64,000 nt of DNA, from positions 992,402-1,056,401 of the forward strand of contig NZ_SZWE01000001.1 in assembly GCF_009669325.1 (NCBI RefSeq), read 5' to 3'. The notes below the pieces were generated by a model. The model saw only the letters and a program-made list of their open reading frames with translations. It had not been told where the DNA came from and did no database searches. The position numbers and the translations under genes were made by a program. Numbering within the stretch: position 1 is the stretch's first letter; each line of letters opens with the position of its first letter. Shown here piece by piece: positions 34,303-42,985 of the stretch. Source of the stretch: Roseovarius bejariae. GTDB taxonomy: Bacteria > Pseudomonadota > Alphaproteobacteria > Rhodobacterales > Rhodobacteraceae.

Positions 34303-34327
34303 CAGGCCTCCTTCGGGGGGCCTGTTT
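34303..34327 (+). terminator. Intrinsic terminator after the DUF2147 gene
   Basis: Nine-base-pair stem CAGGCCTCC (34303-34311) with GGGGGCCTG (34316-34324), loop TTCG, then TTT. It closes the 30140-34257 transcription unit. Confidence 0.85.
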
Positions 34328-34436
34328 GCCTTGTCCTGCCCGGCCAAATGGCGCAATGATTTGGCAGGTTCGGCCAATGCCGCCTTACGGGAGGCATGAC
34401 CGCCCGTGTGTTTCGCTCGCATCGAGGATGCCATCA

Positions 34437-34979
34437 ATGCAGTCTACAGGTTCCATGCAGGCCAGTACCCTGAAATATGTAACGGTTTTCCTGATTGGCA
34501 GCGTCATATTCTTCGTCTTCGATGTGGCCAGCGACATTTACGAACGGGTGATTGCCAACAACGCACCAAGCCTGCTGGACCTGACCCATTTGTTGTTCGA
34601 GGTGTTCTCGGCCGCGGCCCTGATCCTTGCCATTCGGATCCTGATGCGTCAGCTTCGCTGGCTTCAGGCGCGCAACACGGAGCAATCGGAATCGCTCAAC
34701 TTCCTGCGCGGTGAGATGGACAGTTTCGCGCGGGGCAAGTTTGACGAATGGAACCTGAGTTCGGCCGAGCGTGACATCGCAATGTACATGCTCAAAGGGC
34801 TGAGCATCGCCGAGATCGCGCAGGCCCGATCGACCGCCGAAGGCACGGTCAAGGCGCAGACCTCGAACATTTTCCGCAAGACCGGCGTGGCCTCGCGGAT
34901 GGAGCTTATGAGCCTGTTCATGGACGAGTTCATGGACATTGGCGCCAACCTTGAGCCGGCCCGTCAAAAAGCCGGGTAA
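34437..34979 (+). CDS. Membrane-anchored LuxR/GerE-type transcriptional regulator
   Basis: About 180 residues from the ATG at 34437 (GAGG upstream); an ATG at 34428 is equally possible. Two hydrophobic helices near the N-terminus (YVTVFLIGSVIFFVFDVA and LLFEVFSAAALILAIRILM) precede a short linker (RQLRWLQARNTEQSESLNFL) and a LuxR-type helix-turn-helix (LSSAERDIAMYMLKG to TSNIFRKTGVASRMEL). There is no receiver or autoinducer-binding domain. A DNA-binding domain tethered to the inner membrane could sense a membrane signal. It lies just downstream of the T_hemolysin operon after a terminator. Confidence 0.8.
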   Translation: MQSTGSMQASTLKYVTVFLIGSVIFFVFDVASDIYERVIANNAPSLLDLTHLLFEVFSAAALILAIRILMRQLRWLQARNTEQSESLNFLRGEMDSFARGKFDEWNLSSAERDIAMYMLKGLSIAEIAQARSTAEGTVKAQTSNIFRKTGVASRMELMSLFMDEFMDIGANLEPARQKAG

Positions 34980-35122
34980 ATGCACAGGCCCCGGGCATGT
35001 GAATTGCCGCGGGTTAAAGCCTGTACGCACGTTTGAGAGCAGACTGACACGATCAACACGGGGGCCGAACTTGGCCCGGCCGACGCGGCGGAGCGTCCGG
35101 CCATCTGGCAGGAATGTTGAAG

Positions 35123-35554
35123 ATGAAGGTCGCTGACATCATGAGACACCCCCCGATCACGATCCTGGCCTCGGCCAGTGTTCCCGAGGCCGCAGCGCAG
35201 ATGCGCGCGGGGCATGTCGGGTGTCTGGGCGTTTTGGAGAACGGCCGGCTTGTCGGGGTGATTACGGACCGCGACATCGTGATGAGGGCCGTCGTTGGCG
35301 GCGAGCGGGCGATGCGCCTTCGGGTGCGTGACGTGATGAGCCCGGAAGTGCTGTTTTGTAGCGACAGGCAAAGGGTGGAGGATGCCGCCGCCGCCTTGGG
35401 CGATCATCAGGTCCGCCGCCTGCCGGTCTGCGATGCGCGAGCACGGCTGGTGGGTATGCTGTCGGTGGACCGGATTGCCGAAGAGTATTCCGAGCATCTG
35501 GCCGGTGAGACGCTTGGGGAGATTGTCGAAACGCGCCTTGGCCCTAGACCCTAG
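35123..35554 (+). CDS. CBS-domain-pair protein
   Basis: About 143 residues consisting almost only of two CBS motifs in tandem (KVADIMRHPPITILASA and LRVRDVMSPEVLFCSDRQ), a Bateman module that binds adenine nucleotides. Stand-alone CBS pairs act as energy-state sensors in stress regulons. It ends by overlapping the convergent Crp/Fnr gene by four bases. Start chosen at ATG 35123 with AGGA upstream; ATG 35114 is an alternative. First gene of the apparent low-oxygen island. Confidence 0.87.
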   Translation: MKVADIMRHPPITILASASVPEAAAQMRAGHVGCLGVLENGRLVGVITDRDIVMRAVVGGERAMRLRVRDVMSPEVLFCSDRQRVEDAAAALGDHQVRRLPVCDARARLVGMLSVDRIAEEYSEHLAGETLGEIVETRLGPRP

Positions 35555-36306
35555 GCCCTGAAGGGCAGGATTTCGCGTTCAAGGGCCTCGCGGTCCACCC
35601 CGGCCAAGCGCGCGAGCGCGCAGGCATCGAGAACGCGCACCTCGATATGGTCGCGCATCGCAAGGATCTTGTTGCGGGTCAGGCGGCGCATCGTCCGGCA
35701 GACATGCACCGACGACAGGCCAACGTAATCGCCAAGCTGCTGTTGGGTCATCGGAATGTGAAAGCTGGGCGTCTCATGATCATCGGTGCCATCGATACGG
35801 ATACAGAATTCGAGGATCGCATAGGCGATGCGCATCTCGGCGGTCCCCTTGCCCAATCGTAGCATCCGTTCGGCGCGGCGGGCCTGTTGGGCCGCCTCGG
35901 ACAGATGGGCCAGTCTTTGCATTTCGGGCCAGTGGCCGGTCATGCGTTCCCAACTGCGGTAAGGCATGGCGGCGAGCGCCCCGTCGCTCAGCGCCTCGAT
36001 GTTCACCGAAGATGTCTTTCCGTCTGCGGCGACCGGATCGACGATGTCACCGGGCAGGGCAAAATCTATGATCTGGTTCTGGCCCTCCTGCAAGGCTTTC
36101 GACAAGGCCAGCCAGCCATCGAGAACGCAATAGACGGCCCGGCATCCCTGGCCTTCGAGAAGCAATGTCCGGTTCTTTGAAAAAGGCAACCTATGCTGAT
36201 TGAGGGCATTGTGAAGTTCACGTGGGAACGCCTTGGCGCCCCCCGCCCACGGGACGATGCGCGCGGCTTCGGTCATATCAGCGGCCAGTTGGTATTCAGC
36301 GAACAC
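35551..36306 (-). CDS. Crp/Fnr-family transcriptional regulator
   Basis: 251 residues from a GTG at 36306, which has AAGGAGG eight bases upstream; ATG starts further up in frame (36339, 36378) lack this. The N-terminal cyclic-nucleotide-binding-like beta barrel (RTLLLEGQGCRAVYCVLDGWLALSK) leads to a C-terminal winged helix (MTQQQLGDYVGLSSVHVCRTMRRL). The FNR four-cysteine cluster motif is absent from the N-terminus, so it is probably a DNR-type or orphan Crp/Fnr member. It likely regulates the surrounding stress genes. Confidence 0.87.
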   Translation of the reverse strand: MFAEYQLAADMTEAARIVPWAGGAKAFPRELHNALNQHRLPFSKNRTLLLEGQGCRAVYCVLDGWLALSKALQEGQNQIIDFALPGDIVDPVAADGKTSSVNIEALSDGALAAMPYRSWERMTGHWPEMQRLAHLSEAAQQARRAERMLRLGKGTAEMRIAYAILEFCIRIDGTDDHETPSFHIPMTQQQLGDYVGLSSVHVCRTMRRLTRNKILAMRDHIEVRVLDACALARLAGVDREALEREILPFRA

Positions 36307-36607
36307 GGCTGTGCCCTCCTTATCGGTCAAAACCACCATGTCGGGAAACTCACGATTTACCGCGCCGGACCCGATCACCCCATCCTCCGGCGCTTTTCAC
36401 TGTCGAACTATACGAGGCGAAAACAGCCCCATCTTGACAGATGTCAAACCGCCGGGGCGCCCTTTGTGGGATATGGTCGATACGGGCGACTTGCCGCTGG
36501 TTTGTCAGGTGCGGGGTTTTGGGGGTATCATTGCCGGTAGCAGTGCGAGTGCCCGGAAAATCCCCGGCGTTATGCCGTTTCGATAAGCCATGACAGGAGC
36601 CAATGGA
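36307..36607. other. 301-bp divergent intergenic region
   Basis: Between the divergent Crp/Fnr and phasin genes. Apart from the FNR-like box at 36434-36447 and the ribosome-binding sites of both genes I see nothing gene-like. Confidence 0.6.
36434..36447. promoter_or_regulatory. FNR/CRP-like operator box
   Basis: Perfect inverted repeat TTGACAGATGTCAA, i.e. TTGAC-N4-GTCAA, matching the spacing of the FNR consensus TTGAT-N4-ATCAA. It lies between the Crp/Fnr-family gene and the phasin/P-type ATPase operon, where either gene set could be controlled. Confidence 0.7.
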
Positions 36608-37048
36608 ATGACCGCCTCGAAATCCTCACCGTCCTCGTTCACCGATATGGTCCGGCAATCGCAGATGATGTTCGCGATGGTCCCGACGGGTGCCCCGCAA
36701 GCCGAGCATTTCTGGGACATGCAGGACAAGATGCTGAGTGACTCGGAGGTCTTTGCAAAACACTGGTTCGAGCGGCGCCACACCGCCACGCGCACGGCGC
36801 TGGAAACGGCGAAGGATATTGCCGAAACCGGGCCATCGAACCCGGCGGCGGCGGTGAAGGCCATCACCGACTGGCAGGCCCATTCGATGGGGCGCATCGC
36901 CGAGGACTTTCGCGAGTGGTCCAACCTGTGCGCGCGCTGTGCGGCGCATATGGGCCGGGCGGAACTGGAGGCGGGCGAAGACGGATTGAAACAGGTGGCG
37001 AAATCTGCGGGCTCGACCAAGCGCCGCAAGGACGACATTCCGGTTTGA
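36608..37048 (+). CDS. Phasin-family protein
   Basis: 146 residues, mostly amphipathic helix (MVRQSQMMFAMVPTG, FAKHWFERRHTATRTALETAKDI) and a charged C-terminal tail. This is the pattern of phasins, which coat polyhydroxyalkanoate granules or act as chaperone-like proteins. The ATG at 36608 has GGAG upstream. 18 bp separate it from the P-type ATPase, so they form an operon downstream of the FNR-like box. The similarity is moderate and structural in nature. Confidence 0.65.
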   Translation: MTASKSSPSSFTDMVRQSQMMFAMVPTGAPQAEHFWDMQDKMLSDSEVFAKHWFERRHTATRTALETAKDIAETGPSNPAAAVKAITDWQAHSMGRIAEDFREWSNLCARCAAHMGRAELEAGEDGLKQVAKSAGSTKRRKDDIPV

Positions 37049-37066
37049 ACCTGAAGGCACGGGGCC

Positions 37067-39817
37067 ATGCCGCGCGTAGCGGATGACATTTCCGGCCTCC
37101 CCAAGACAATGAGCCGCGCCTTTGCGCCTCATGCCCTTGTCCCGGCAGAGGTCTTGGAGCAGATGGCGGCCACGCCCGAGGGGTTGAGTTCGGACGAGGC
37201 GGCCCGCCGGTTGGCGGCGCATGGGCCGAACCGTGCCCCCGAGATGCAAGGGCGCGGCGCGATCCTGCGCTTTCTGGGGCATTTTCACAACGTTCTGATC
37301 TATGTGCTGATTGGCTCGGCCATGGTGACGGCGGCGCTGCGGCACTGGGTGGATACCGGCGTGATCATGGCGGTTGTTCTGGTGAATGCCGTGATCGGGT
37401 TCTTGCAGGAAGGCCGCGCCGAGCGGGCGATGGACGCGATCCGTGAGATGCTGGCCCCGCATGCAACGGCCCTGCGCGACGGGCAACGCAAATCTCTGGA
37501 CGCTGCGGATCTTGTCCCCGGAGATATCGTGTTGATCGAGGCCGGGGACCGGGTGCCTGCCGACCTGCGGTTGACCGACGGGCGCGGGTTGCGGGCCGAG
37601 GAGGCGATCCTGACGGGGGAAAGCGTTCCCGTCCACAAGGGCCCGGAGGCGGTCGAGGCCGAGGCCGCGCTTGGGGATCGGTCTTGCATGCTGTTCAGCG
37701 GTACGCTGGTCGTGTCGGGGACGGGGCGTGGCGTTGTCGTCGCAACGGGGCGCGCAACCGAGATCGGACAGATCAGCGATATGCTGACGCGGGTTCAGAC
37801 GCTCACCACGCCGCTGTTGCAGCAGATGGACGTATTTGCCCGGTGGCTGACCGTCTTCATCCTGCTGATCGCGGCCAGCCTGTTGGTTTACGGATATTTC
37901 GTGGGGCACATGCCCTTTGCCGATTTGTTCATGGCGGTGGTCGGCCTGTCGGTTGCCGCGATCCCCGAGGGGCTTCCGGCGGTGCTGACGATCACGTTGG
38001 CCGTGGGCGTGCAGGCCATGGCGCGGCGCAACGCCATCGTCCGCCGCCTGCCCGCGATCGAGACTTTGGGGGCGGTTTCGGTGATCTGTACCGACAAGAC
38101 CGGCACCCTGACCCGCAACGAGATGATGGCCGCCACCCTTGCCGCGCCGGGGCATGTCTTTTCGGTCAGCGGCGAGGGTTATGCCCCCGAAGGGGGGCTG
38201 CGCCACGGGGATACGGACAGGCCGGTGGAGGATCATGGCACACTGGAGGCCTTCGCCCGTGCCGCCGCGCTGTGCAATGATGCGCGGTTGCGCCGGGTCG
38301 AGGGTGGCTGGCATGTCGTGGGCGACCCGATGGAGGGGGCCCTTGTGGCCTTGGCGGGCAAGATCACCGAAGACCCCGGCCAGCCTTTTGCCGGGTGGAG
38401 CCGTACGGATACGATCCCGTTCGATGCCGCGCATCGCTATATGGCCGTGCTGCATCATGACCACGAGGGCCATGCCGCGATTCACGTCAAGGGCGCGCCC
38501 GAGGCGGTGCTGAGCATGTGCAGGGCGCAGCGCGGGCTGGATGGCGGGACCGAGCCGCTTGATCAGGCGCATTGGCACGCGATGGTCGAGCGGTTGGCGG
38601 CACAGGGAGAGCGGGTGATCGCCATTGCCATGCGTTCGGTGCCGCAGGATCATACCATCCTGAACGCCGCCGATCTGGAGGGAACCCTGACCCTGATCGG
38701 GTTGATCGGGCTGATCGACCCGCCGCGCCCCGAGGCGATCAAGGCGGTCGCCGAATGTCATGCCGCCGGGATCGATGTGAAGATGATCACCGGGGATCAT
38801 GCGGCGACGGCGCGGGCGATTGCCGAAACCATAGGGCTGACAAATTGCCGGGAGGTTCTGACCGGCGCGGATATTGCGGCGATGAGCGACAGCGCGCTGG
38901 CCGAAGCGGCCGTGGGGGTGGATGTCTTTGCCCGCACGTCGCCCGCCGACAAGTTGCGGCTTGTCGATGCGTTGCAATCGCGGGGGCTGACCGTGGCGAT
39001 GACCGGCGACGGGGTGAACGACGCCCCTGCCCTCAAGCGTGCCGATGCCGGGATTGCCATGGGGCGCAAGGGCAGCGCGGCGGCGAAAGAGGCCGCCGAT
39101 CTGGTGCTGGCGGATGACAATTTCGCCTCGATCGCGGCGGCGGTGCGCGAGGGGCGGACCGTTTTCGACAATATCAAGAAGGTCATCAGCTGGACCCTGC
39201 CCACCAGTTTCGGCGAAGCGGCCACGGTTGTTGTCGCGCTGTTCGCCGGGCTGGCCCTGCCGGTGACGGCGGTGCAGATCCTTTGGATCAACCTTGTGAC
39301 GGCGGCGACGCTGGGCCTTGCGCTGGCCTTTGAGCCCTCGGAGCCCGGCACGATGCGGCATCCGCCGCGCCCACGGTCGGCGCCGCTTTTGACCGGGGGG
39401 CTGGTGTGGCATATCGTGTTGGTCTCGGCGCTGTTCCTGTCGGCGGGGTTCGGCGTGTTCTTCTATGCGCTCGACCGGGGGTATCCTTTGCCGCTTGCCC
39501 AGACCATCGCGATGAACACGCTGGTGGTGCTGGAGCTGTTCCACCTGTTTTTCATCCGCAACATTCACGGCACGTCCCTGACGTGGGCGGCGGTGCGCGG
39601 AACGCCGGTGATCTGGGCCTGCATCGTCGTGGTCGTGGCGGCACAGGCCGCGATTACCTATCTGGCGCCCTTGCAAGAGATCTTTGGCACGCAGGCCGTG
39701 CCGCCGCGCGACGGCCTGTTAATCGTTGTCATCGGCATGGTGTTTTTTGCGCTGATCGAAACCGAAAAGCAGATGCGCCTGGCCTTTCGGAGCCCCCCCG
39801 CCGGGATCAAGACGTAG
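37067..39817 (+). CDS. P2-type cation-transporting ATPase
   Basis: 916 residues. N-terminal cation-ATPase domain; actuator with LTGESVPVHKG (182-192); PEGLPA in helix 4 (300-305), typical of Ca2+/Na+ P2-type pumps; phosphorylated Asp343 in CTDKTGTLT; MITGDHAATARAIAE and TGDGVNDAPALKRADAGIAMG in the P domain; six C-terminal helices. It exports a cation (Ca2+ or Na+/K+-type, not a heavy metal since CPx and metal-binding domains are absent). In this neighbourhood such pumps are part of low-oxygen/stress regulons. Follows the phasin gene directly. Confidence 0.93.
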   Translation: MPRVADDISGLPKTMSRAFAPHALVPAEVLEQMAATPEGLSSDEAARRLAAHGPNRAPEMQGRGAILRFLGHFHNVLIYVLIGSAMVTAALRHWVDTGVIMAVVLVNAVIGFLQEGRAERAMDAIREMLAPHATALRDGQRKSLDAADLVPGDIVLIEAGDRVPADLRLTDGRGLRAEEAILTGESVPVHKGPEAVEAEAALGDRSCMLFSGTLVVSGTGRGVVVATGRATEIGQISDMLTRVQTLTTPLLQQMDVFARWLTVFILLIAASLLVYGYFVGHMPFADLFMAVVGLSVAAIPEGLPAVLTITLAVGVQAMARRNAIVRRLPAIETLGAVSVICTDKTGTLTRNEMMAATLAAPGHVFSVSGEGYAPEGGLRHGDTDRPVEDHGTLEAFARAAALCNDARLRRVEGGWHVVGDPMEGALVALAGKITEDPGQPFAGWSRTDTIPFDAAHRYMAVLHHDHEGHAAIHVKGAPEAVLSMCRAQRGLDGGTEPLDQAHWHAMVERLAAQGERVIAIAMRSVPQDHTILNAADLEGTLTLIGLIGLIDPPRPEAIKAVAECHAAGIDVKMITGDHAATARAIAETIGLTNCREVLTGADIAAMSDSALAEAAVGVDVFARTSPADKLRLVDALQSRGLTVAMTGDGVNDAPALKRADAGIAMGRKGSAAAKEAADLVLADDNFASIAAAVREGRTVFDNIKKVISWTLPTSFGEAATVVVALFAGLALPVTAVQILWINLVTAATLGLALAFEPSEPGTMRHPPRPRSAPLLTGGLVWHIVLVSALFLSAGFGVFFYALDRGYPLPLAQTIAMNTLVVLELFHLFFIRNIHGTSLTWAAVRGTPVIWACIVVVVAAQAAITYLAPLQEIFGTQAVPPRDGLLIVVIGMVFFALIETEKQMRLAFRSPPAGIKT

Positions 39818-39832
39818 TGCCTCAGGGCGGGT

Positions 39833-39864
39833 ATGGGGCGTACAAGATCACCTGCACGCCCCAT
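39833..39864. terminator. Possible terminator between ATPase and hsp20
   Basis: Nine-base-pair inverted repeat ATGGGGCGT (39833-39841) and ACGCCCCAT (39856-39864) with a 14-base loop, between convergent genes. No clear T-run, so efficiency is doubtful. Confidence 0.45.
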
Positions 39865-39892
39865 CGCGCGCCTTATCGGGGGGTCAGTGTGC

Positions 39893-40441
39893 TCATTTGG
39901 CCGCTTTGACTTCGATCTTGCGGCTTGGGTGCTGCGCCTCGGGCTTCTTGGGCAGGTGGACCGTGAGCACGCCGTTGTTGAAGCGGGCGTCTATCTTGTC
40001 CCGGTCGATGCCCTCGGGCAAGCGAAGAGAGCGGCGGAATGACCCGAAGCGGCGTTCGCAAACGTAATAGTCCCCTTCCTTGTCACCTTCCTCGGTTTCC
40101 TCCTTTTTCTCGCCGCTCAGGGTCAGGGTGCTGTCTGTGACCTGAACATCGATGTCCGCTTCGGCCATTCCGGGCAGATCGGCCACGATCTTGATTTCGT
40201 CCTCCTTGTCGATGACGTCCCATTGCGGGGCCGTGGCACTCATGGCCAGCCCCGAGGCCGTTTGATCGGCGCCTGGCGCGCGCGAGCGCCGGAACGGGGC
40301 AAGGGCGTTGCCGGAGTAGAATTCGTCAAACAGGTTCTCGATTTCCTGACGGAGGTCCCAGAACGGGTGCCAACCGCCTGTCGGGGTCCTTGGCCCTTCT
40401 GCCTTGGATTTGGCCGGGGTGGTGTCTTGGTCTTTTGCCAT
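39893..40441 (-). CDS. Hsp20/alpha-crystallin small heat-shock protein
   Basis: 182 residues. The N-terminal arm has WHPFWDLRQEIENLFDEFYSG. The alpha-crystallin domain (about 75-170) has VIDKEDEIKIVADLPGMAEADIDVQV, the FGSFRRSLRLPEGIDRDKIDARFNNGVLTV block and a C-terminal KIEV tail. ATP-independent holdase. AGGAGG precedes the start. Co-oriented with the SGNH gene 99 bp upstream but probably separately expressed. Small Hsp20s of this type are common in hypoxia/stress islands. Confidence 0.93.
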   Translation of the reverse strand: MAKDQDTTPAKSKAEGPRTPTGGWHPFWDLRQEIENLFDEFYSGNALAPFRRSRAPGADQTASGLAMSATAPQWDVIDKEDEIKIVADLPGMAEADIDVQVTDSTLTLSGEKKEETEEGDKEGDYYVCERRFGSFRRSLRLPEGIDRDKIDARFNNGVLTVHLPKKPEAQHPSRKIEVKAAK

Positions 40442-40540
40442 GTGATCCTCCTATGCTTGCAGGGATGTTCATGGGGCGAGTCGCGGACTCGTCCTGCGGA
40501 GGATTCAGCCATTGTTGAGGGGGATGCGCCTTAACCGCCG

Positions 40541-41512
40541 TCAACGCGCGGGTGCGGCTGCAAGGATCGACATTAGATACTGATCGTAAAGCGCCGTCAC
40601 GCCCGCGCGATTGAGGTGATCGGTATCGAAAAAATAGCGCGGGTCGGGGAGTGCGCCGCCCAGGTCGTGGTATGGGATGCCGCGCGGGGCCAGTTCTGCC
40701 CGCAAGCGCCGGTCGAATGCCGCCTCGTCCGGCAAGGCATCGCGGAAGGCCTCCGGCACGGGGAGTTTGATGACGGTGACCCTTATGCCTTGTGCCTGTG
40801 CGGCATCGAACATCGAGGCCAATACCCCGAGGTAGCGGGCCATGGTATCGGCCTGCGGCGGGTCGGGATAGAGATAGTCGGCCCGCGCCTCGACCGCATG
40901 GCGCGACAGGCGGACCTTGCGGTCAAACCCCGCGGCCCCGGTCCAGCCCTCCTGTGGGAAACGGTCAGGCGGGTTGAGTTTGGAAAACCCTGTCAGGTAA
41001 TCGGCCAGCCCCGCCGGGTCTGTGCCATGGTGCAGCACCATGGCCGCCATATGGCGCGCGGTCGAGAGGCGCAGGGGCGTTTTGCGCAGCAGCGTGCGGT
41101 CACTGATCCGCGCCTCGTTCCAGTCCGGCGCGGCGAAGGCGAAGGCATCGACGACATAGAGCAAGCGACGCGGCGCGATGTCCTGCATGGCTTGCTTGAA
41201 CACCAGGTGGTTGTAGAGCGGCCCTGCGCCGACTTCGGCCAGAACCGCCATGGTTTGGCCCGTTTCGGCCTGAAGGCGTGCGGGAATATCCCCAAAGCGC
41301 AGGGGCAAGGCGTGGGAGGCACCCAGAACGGCCCAGTCCACCTGTTGGCCCTTGAGGGCGAGCAACCTTTGAAACGGGGTGTCCTGCCCGGTGCGTGCGA
41401 CTGTCGCTTCGGCAACCCATGCCGCCGCACCGTAAAGCACGAGGAACAGCGCAAGGAACCGGGCGATGGCGCGGCGGGGAAAGGGCAGAACGGGGCGGTC
41501 GGCGATATCCAT
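40541..41512 (-). CDS. SGNH-type (AlgX/AlgJ/DltD-like) partner of the MBOAT protein
   Basis: 323 residues from the ATG at 41512; a long upstream extension in frame overlaps the MBOAT gene and is not coding. One N-terminal membrane helix (FLALFLVLYGAAAWVAEATVA) anchors an extracytoplasmic SGNH-like domain. The Ser block is WAVLGASHALPLRF, and the C-terminal DTDHLNRAGV carries the catalytic Asp-x-x-His. Such proteins work with MBOAT acyltransferases to place acyl groups on exported polymers. It starts 11 bp after the MBOAT stop, so the two are one unit. Confidence 0.82.
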   Translation of the reverse strand: MDIADRPVLPFPRRAIARFLALFLVLYGAAAWVAEATVARTGQDTPFQRLLALKGQQVDWAVLGASHALPLRFGDIPARLQAETGQTMAVLAEVGAGPLYNHLVFKQAMQDIAPRRLLYVVDAFAFAAPDWNEARISDRTLLRKTPLRLSTARHMAAMVLHHGTDPAGLADYLTGFSKLNPPDRFPQEGWTGAAGFDRKVRLSRHAVEARADYLYPDPPQADTMARYLGVLASMFDAAQAQGIRVTVIKLPVPEAFRDALPDEAAFDRRLRAELAPRGIPYHDLGGALPDPRYFFDTDHLNRAGVTALYDQYLMSILAAAPAR

Positions 41513-41523
41513 GGCAGGGCCTT

Positions 41524-42954
41524 TCAGAATTGCATGTAGACGAAAGCCTCGCTTTGCCAGCGGCCCAGCAGCAGGAGGGCAAAAAGACCCGCGAAGATCG
41601 CCGCCCAGCGCAGGACGCGGGGGGCGCGGGCGAGGCGGTTTCTCAGGCGTTTTTGCTCCATCACCAGTTCGATGATGAGCAGGCCTGCGACAAGCGCCGC
41701 AAGGAAGCCTTGTTCGGCAGTGAAGGGGTAACGGGTGACGAGGCGGGGAAGCTCGGGCAAGGCGGCCGCGATGCGCGAGATCACGGTCATCCCGTCGCCA
41801 AGGTCGGCGGCCCGGAAAAACACCCAGCTGACCAGCACGAGGTGAAAGACCAGCAGGGTGGTCAGGACGCCGTAGAGCGGGGCGAGTCCTGAGCCCTTCA
41901 AGCGGACCCGGATTGTCCGGCGGATCGGGTTGAGTGCGCGTTCCACGCAAAGGTACACACCGTTCAGCGCGCCCCAGGCCAGGAACCCCCAGCCGATCCC
42001 GTAGCCCAGGCCAGCGTGCCAGATACCACTGACCATGAAAACGATCATCAGCCCCAGGTACATGCGCAGCGCGGTTCGCGACGGCCCCATGAAGGGGTAA
42101 TAGAGGTAGTCGCGAAACCAGTCGGCCAGCGAAATGTGCCAGCGGCGCGACCAGAATTCACTGATCGACTGGGCGAAATAGGCGCGGCGGAAGTTTTGCG
42201 ACAGGCGGATGCCGAAAAGCCGTGAGGCCCCGCGCGCCATGTCGGTGTAGCCCGAAAAATCGCAGTAGATCTGGAAGGCGAAGAAATAGGTGGCGATGAT
42301 CAGCTCCAGTGGCACGGCATAGGCCGGGATCGCATAGGTCCGGTCGACGAAGGGCGCGAGGTTGTCGGCCACCACCACCTTTTTCACTAGCCCCCAGAGG
42401 AAAAGCTGCCCGCCCAGCGCGAAATGCGCGGGCTTCATCGGTGCGCGGCGGGTCAATTCGGCGGTGAAGGGGGTGATCCGTTCGATGGGGCCTGCCAGCA
42501 GTTTGGGAAACCATGCGAGGTAGAGCGCATCCTGACGGATGTTGGCGGAGGCCTCGGCCGGGGTGCGGTAGCGGTCGATCAGAAGGGCGATGGCGGTGAA
42601 GGCATAGAAGGAAAACCCGGCGGGGGCGCTGAGCCCCAGTCGCGGGAGCCATGCGAGATCTTCGACCAGCGGGTCATAGTATTTCAGGGCGAACATCAAC
42701 CCGAGGATCGCGAGAATTCCGGACCAAAGCACCAAGCGCCGGTTCCCGGCGTCGGGTGTAGCAAGATACCGACCGGCGGCCAGAGCGATCAGGGCCACCA
42801 CCCCGAGATAAGCAAGGTTCTCGATGGCGAAACTGGCGTAGAACCCGAGGCTGGCCAGCAAGAGCCACGGCAGGCGCCACCGCGCCGGAAGCCACCAGAA
42901 CAGAACAACGGCAACCGGCAGGAAGAGCAGGAATTCAAGCGATGTGAAAAGCAT
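41524..42954 (-). CDS. MBOAT-family O-acyltransferase (AlgI/DltB-like)
   Basis: 476 residues with about eleven membrane helices. The two family histidines are present: His273 in FWSRRWHISLADWFRDYLY and catalytic His313 in VSGIWHAG. FQIYCDFSGYTDMARGASRLFG is the typical AlgI/DltB/PatA block. It moves acyl groups from a cytosolic donor across the membrane to a periplasmic acceptor. Here it follows, on the same strand with 31-bp spacing, genes for an acyl ligase, a carrier protein, an exported-type E1 and cytochromes. No polysaccharide-synthesis genes are nearby. Confidence 0.92.
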   Translation of the reverse strand: MLFTSLEFLLFLPVAVVLFWWLPARWRLPWLLLASLGFYASFAIENLAYLGVVALIALAAGRYLATPDAGNRRLVLWSGILAILGLMFALKYYDPLVEDLAWLPRLGLSAPAGFSFYAFTAIALLIDRYRTPAEASANIRQDALYLAWFPKLLAGPIERITPFTAELTRRAPMKPAHFALGGQLFLWGLVKKVVVADNLAPFVDRTYAIPAYAVPLELIIATYFFAFQIYCDFSGYTDMARGASRLFGIRLSQNFRRAYFAQSISEFWSRRWHISLADWFRDYLYYPFMGPSRTALRMYLGLMIVFMVSGIWHAGLGYGIGWGFLAWGALNGVYLCVERALNPIRRTIRVRLKGSGLAPLYGVLTTLLVFHLVLVSWVFFRAADLGDGMTVISRIAAALPELPRLVTRYPFTAEQGFLAALVAGLLIIELVMEQKRLRNRLARAPRVLRWAAIFAGLFALLLLGRWQSEAFVYMQF

Positions 42955-42985
42955 GGCCTACCCCGTTGCCGGATACCGTGCGCCC

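Noticed and set aside
36626-39676. Very long open frame (about 1,016 codons) on the minus strand opposite the P-type ATPase
   Set aside because: High-GC antisense shadow. The plus strand has every P-type ATPase motif in order, and the antisense product is Arg/His/Gln/Pro-rich low-complexity sequence with no recognisable domain.
41513-41950. N-terminal extension of the SGNH-type protein
   Set aside because: It would overlap the MBOAT gene in another frame and reads as Arg/Pro-rich sequence; the ATG at 41512 is followed at once by a membrane anchor.
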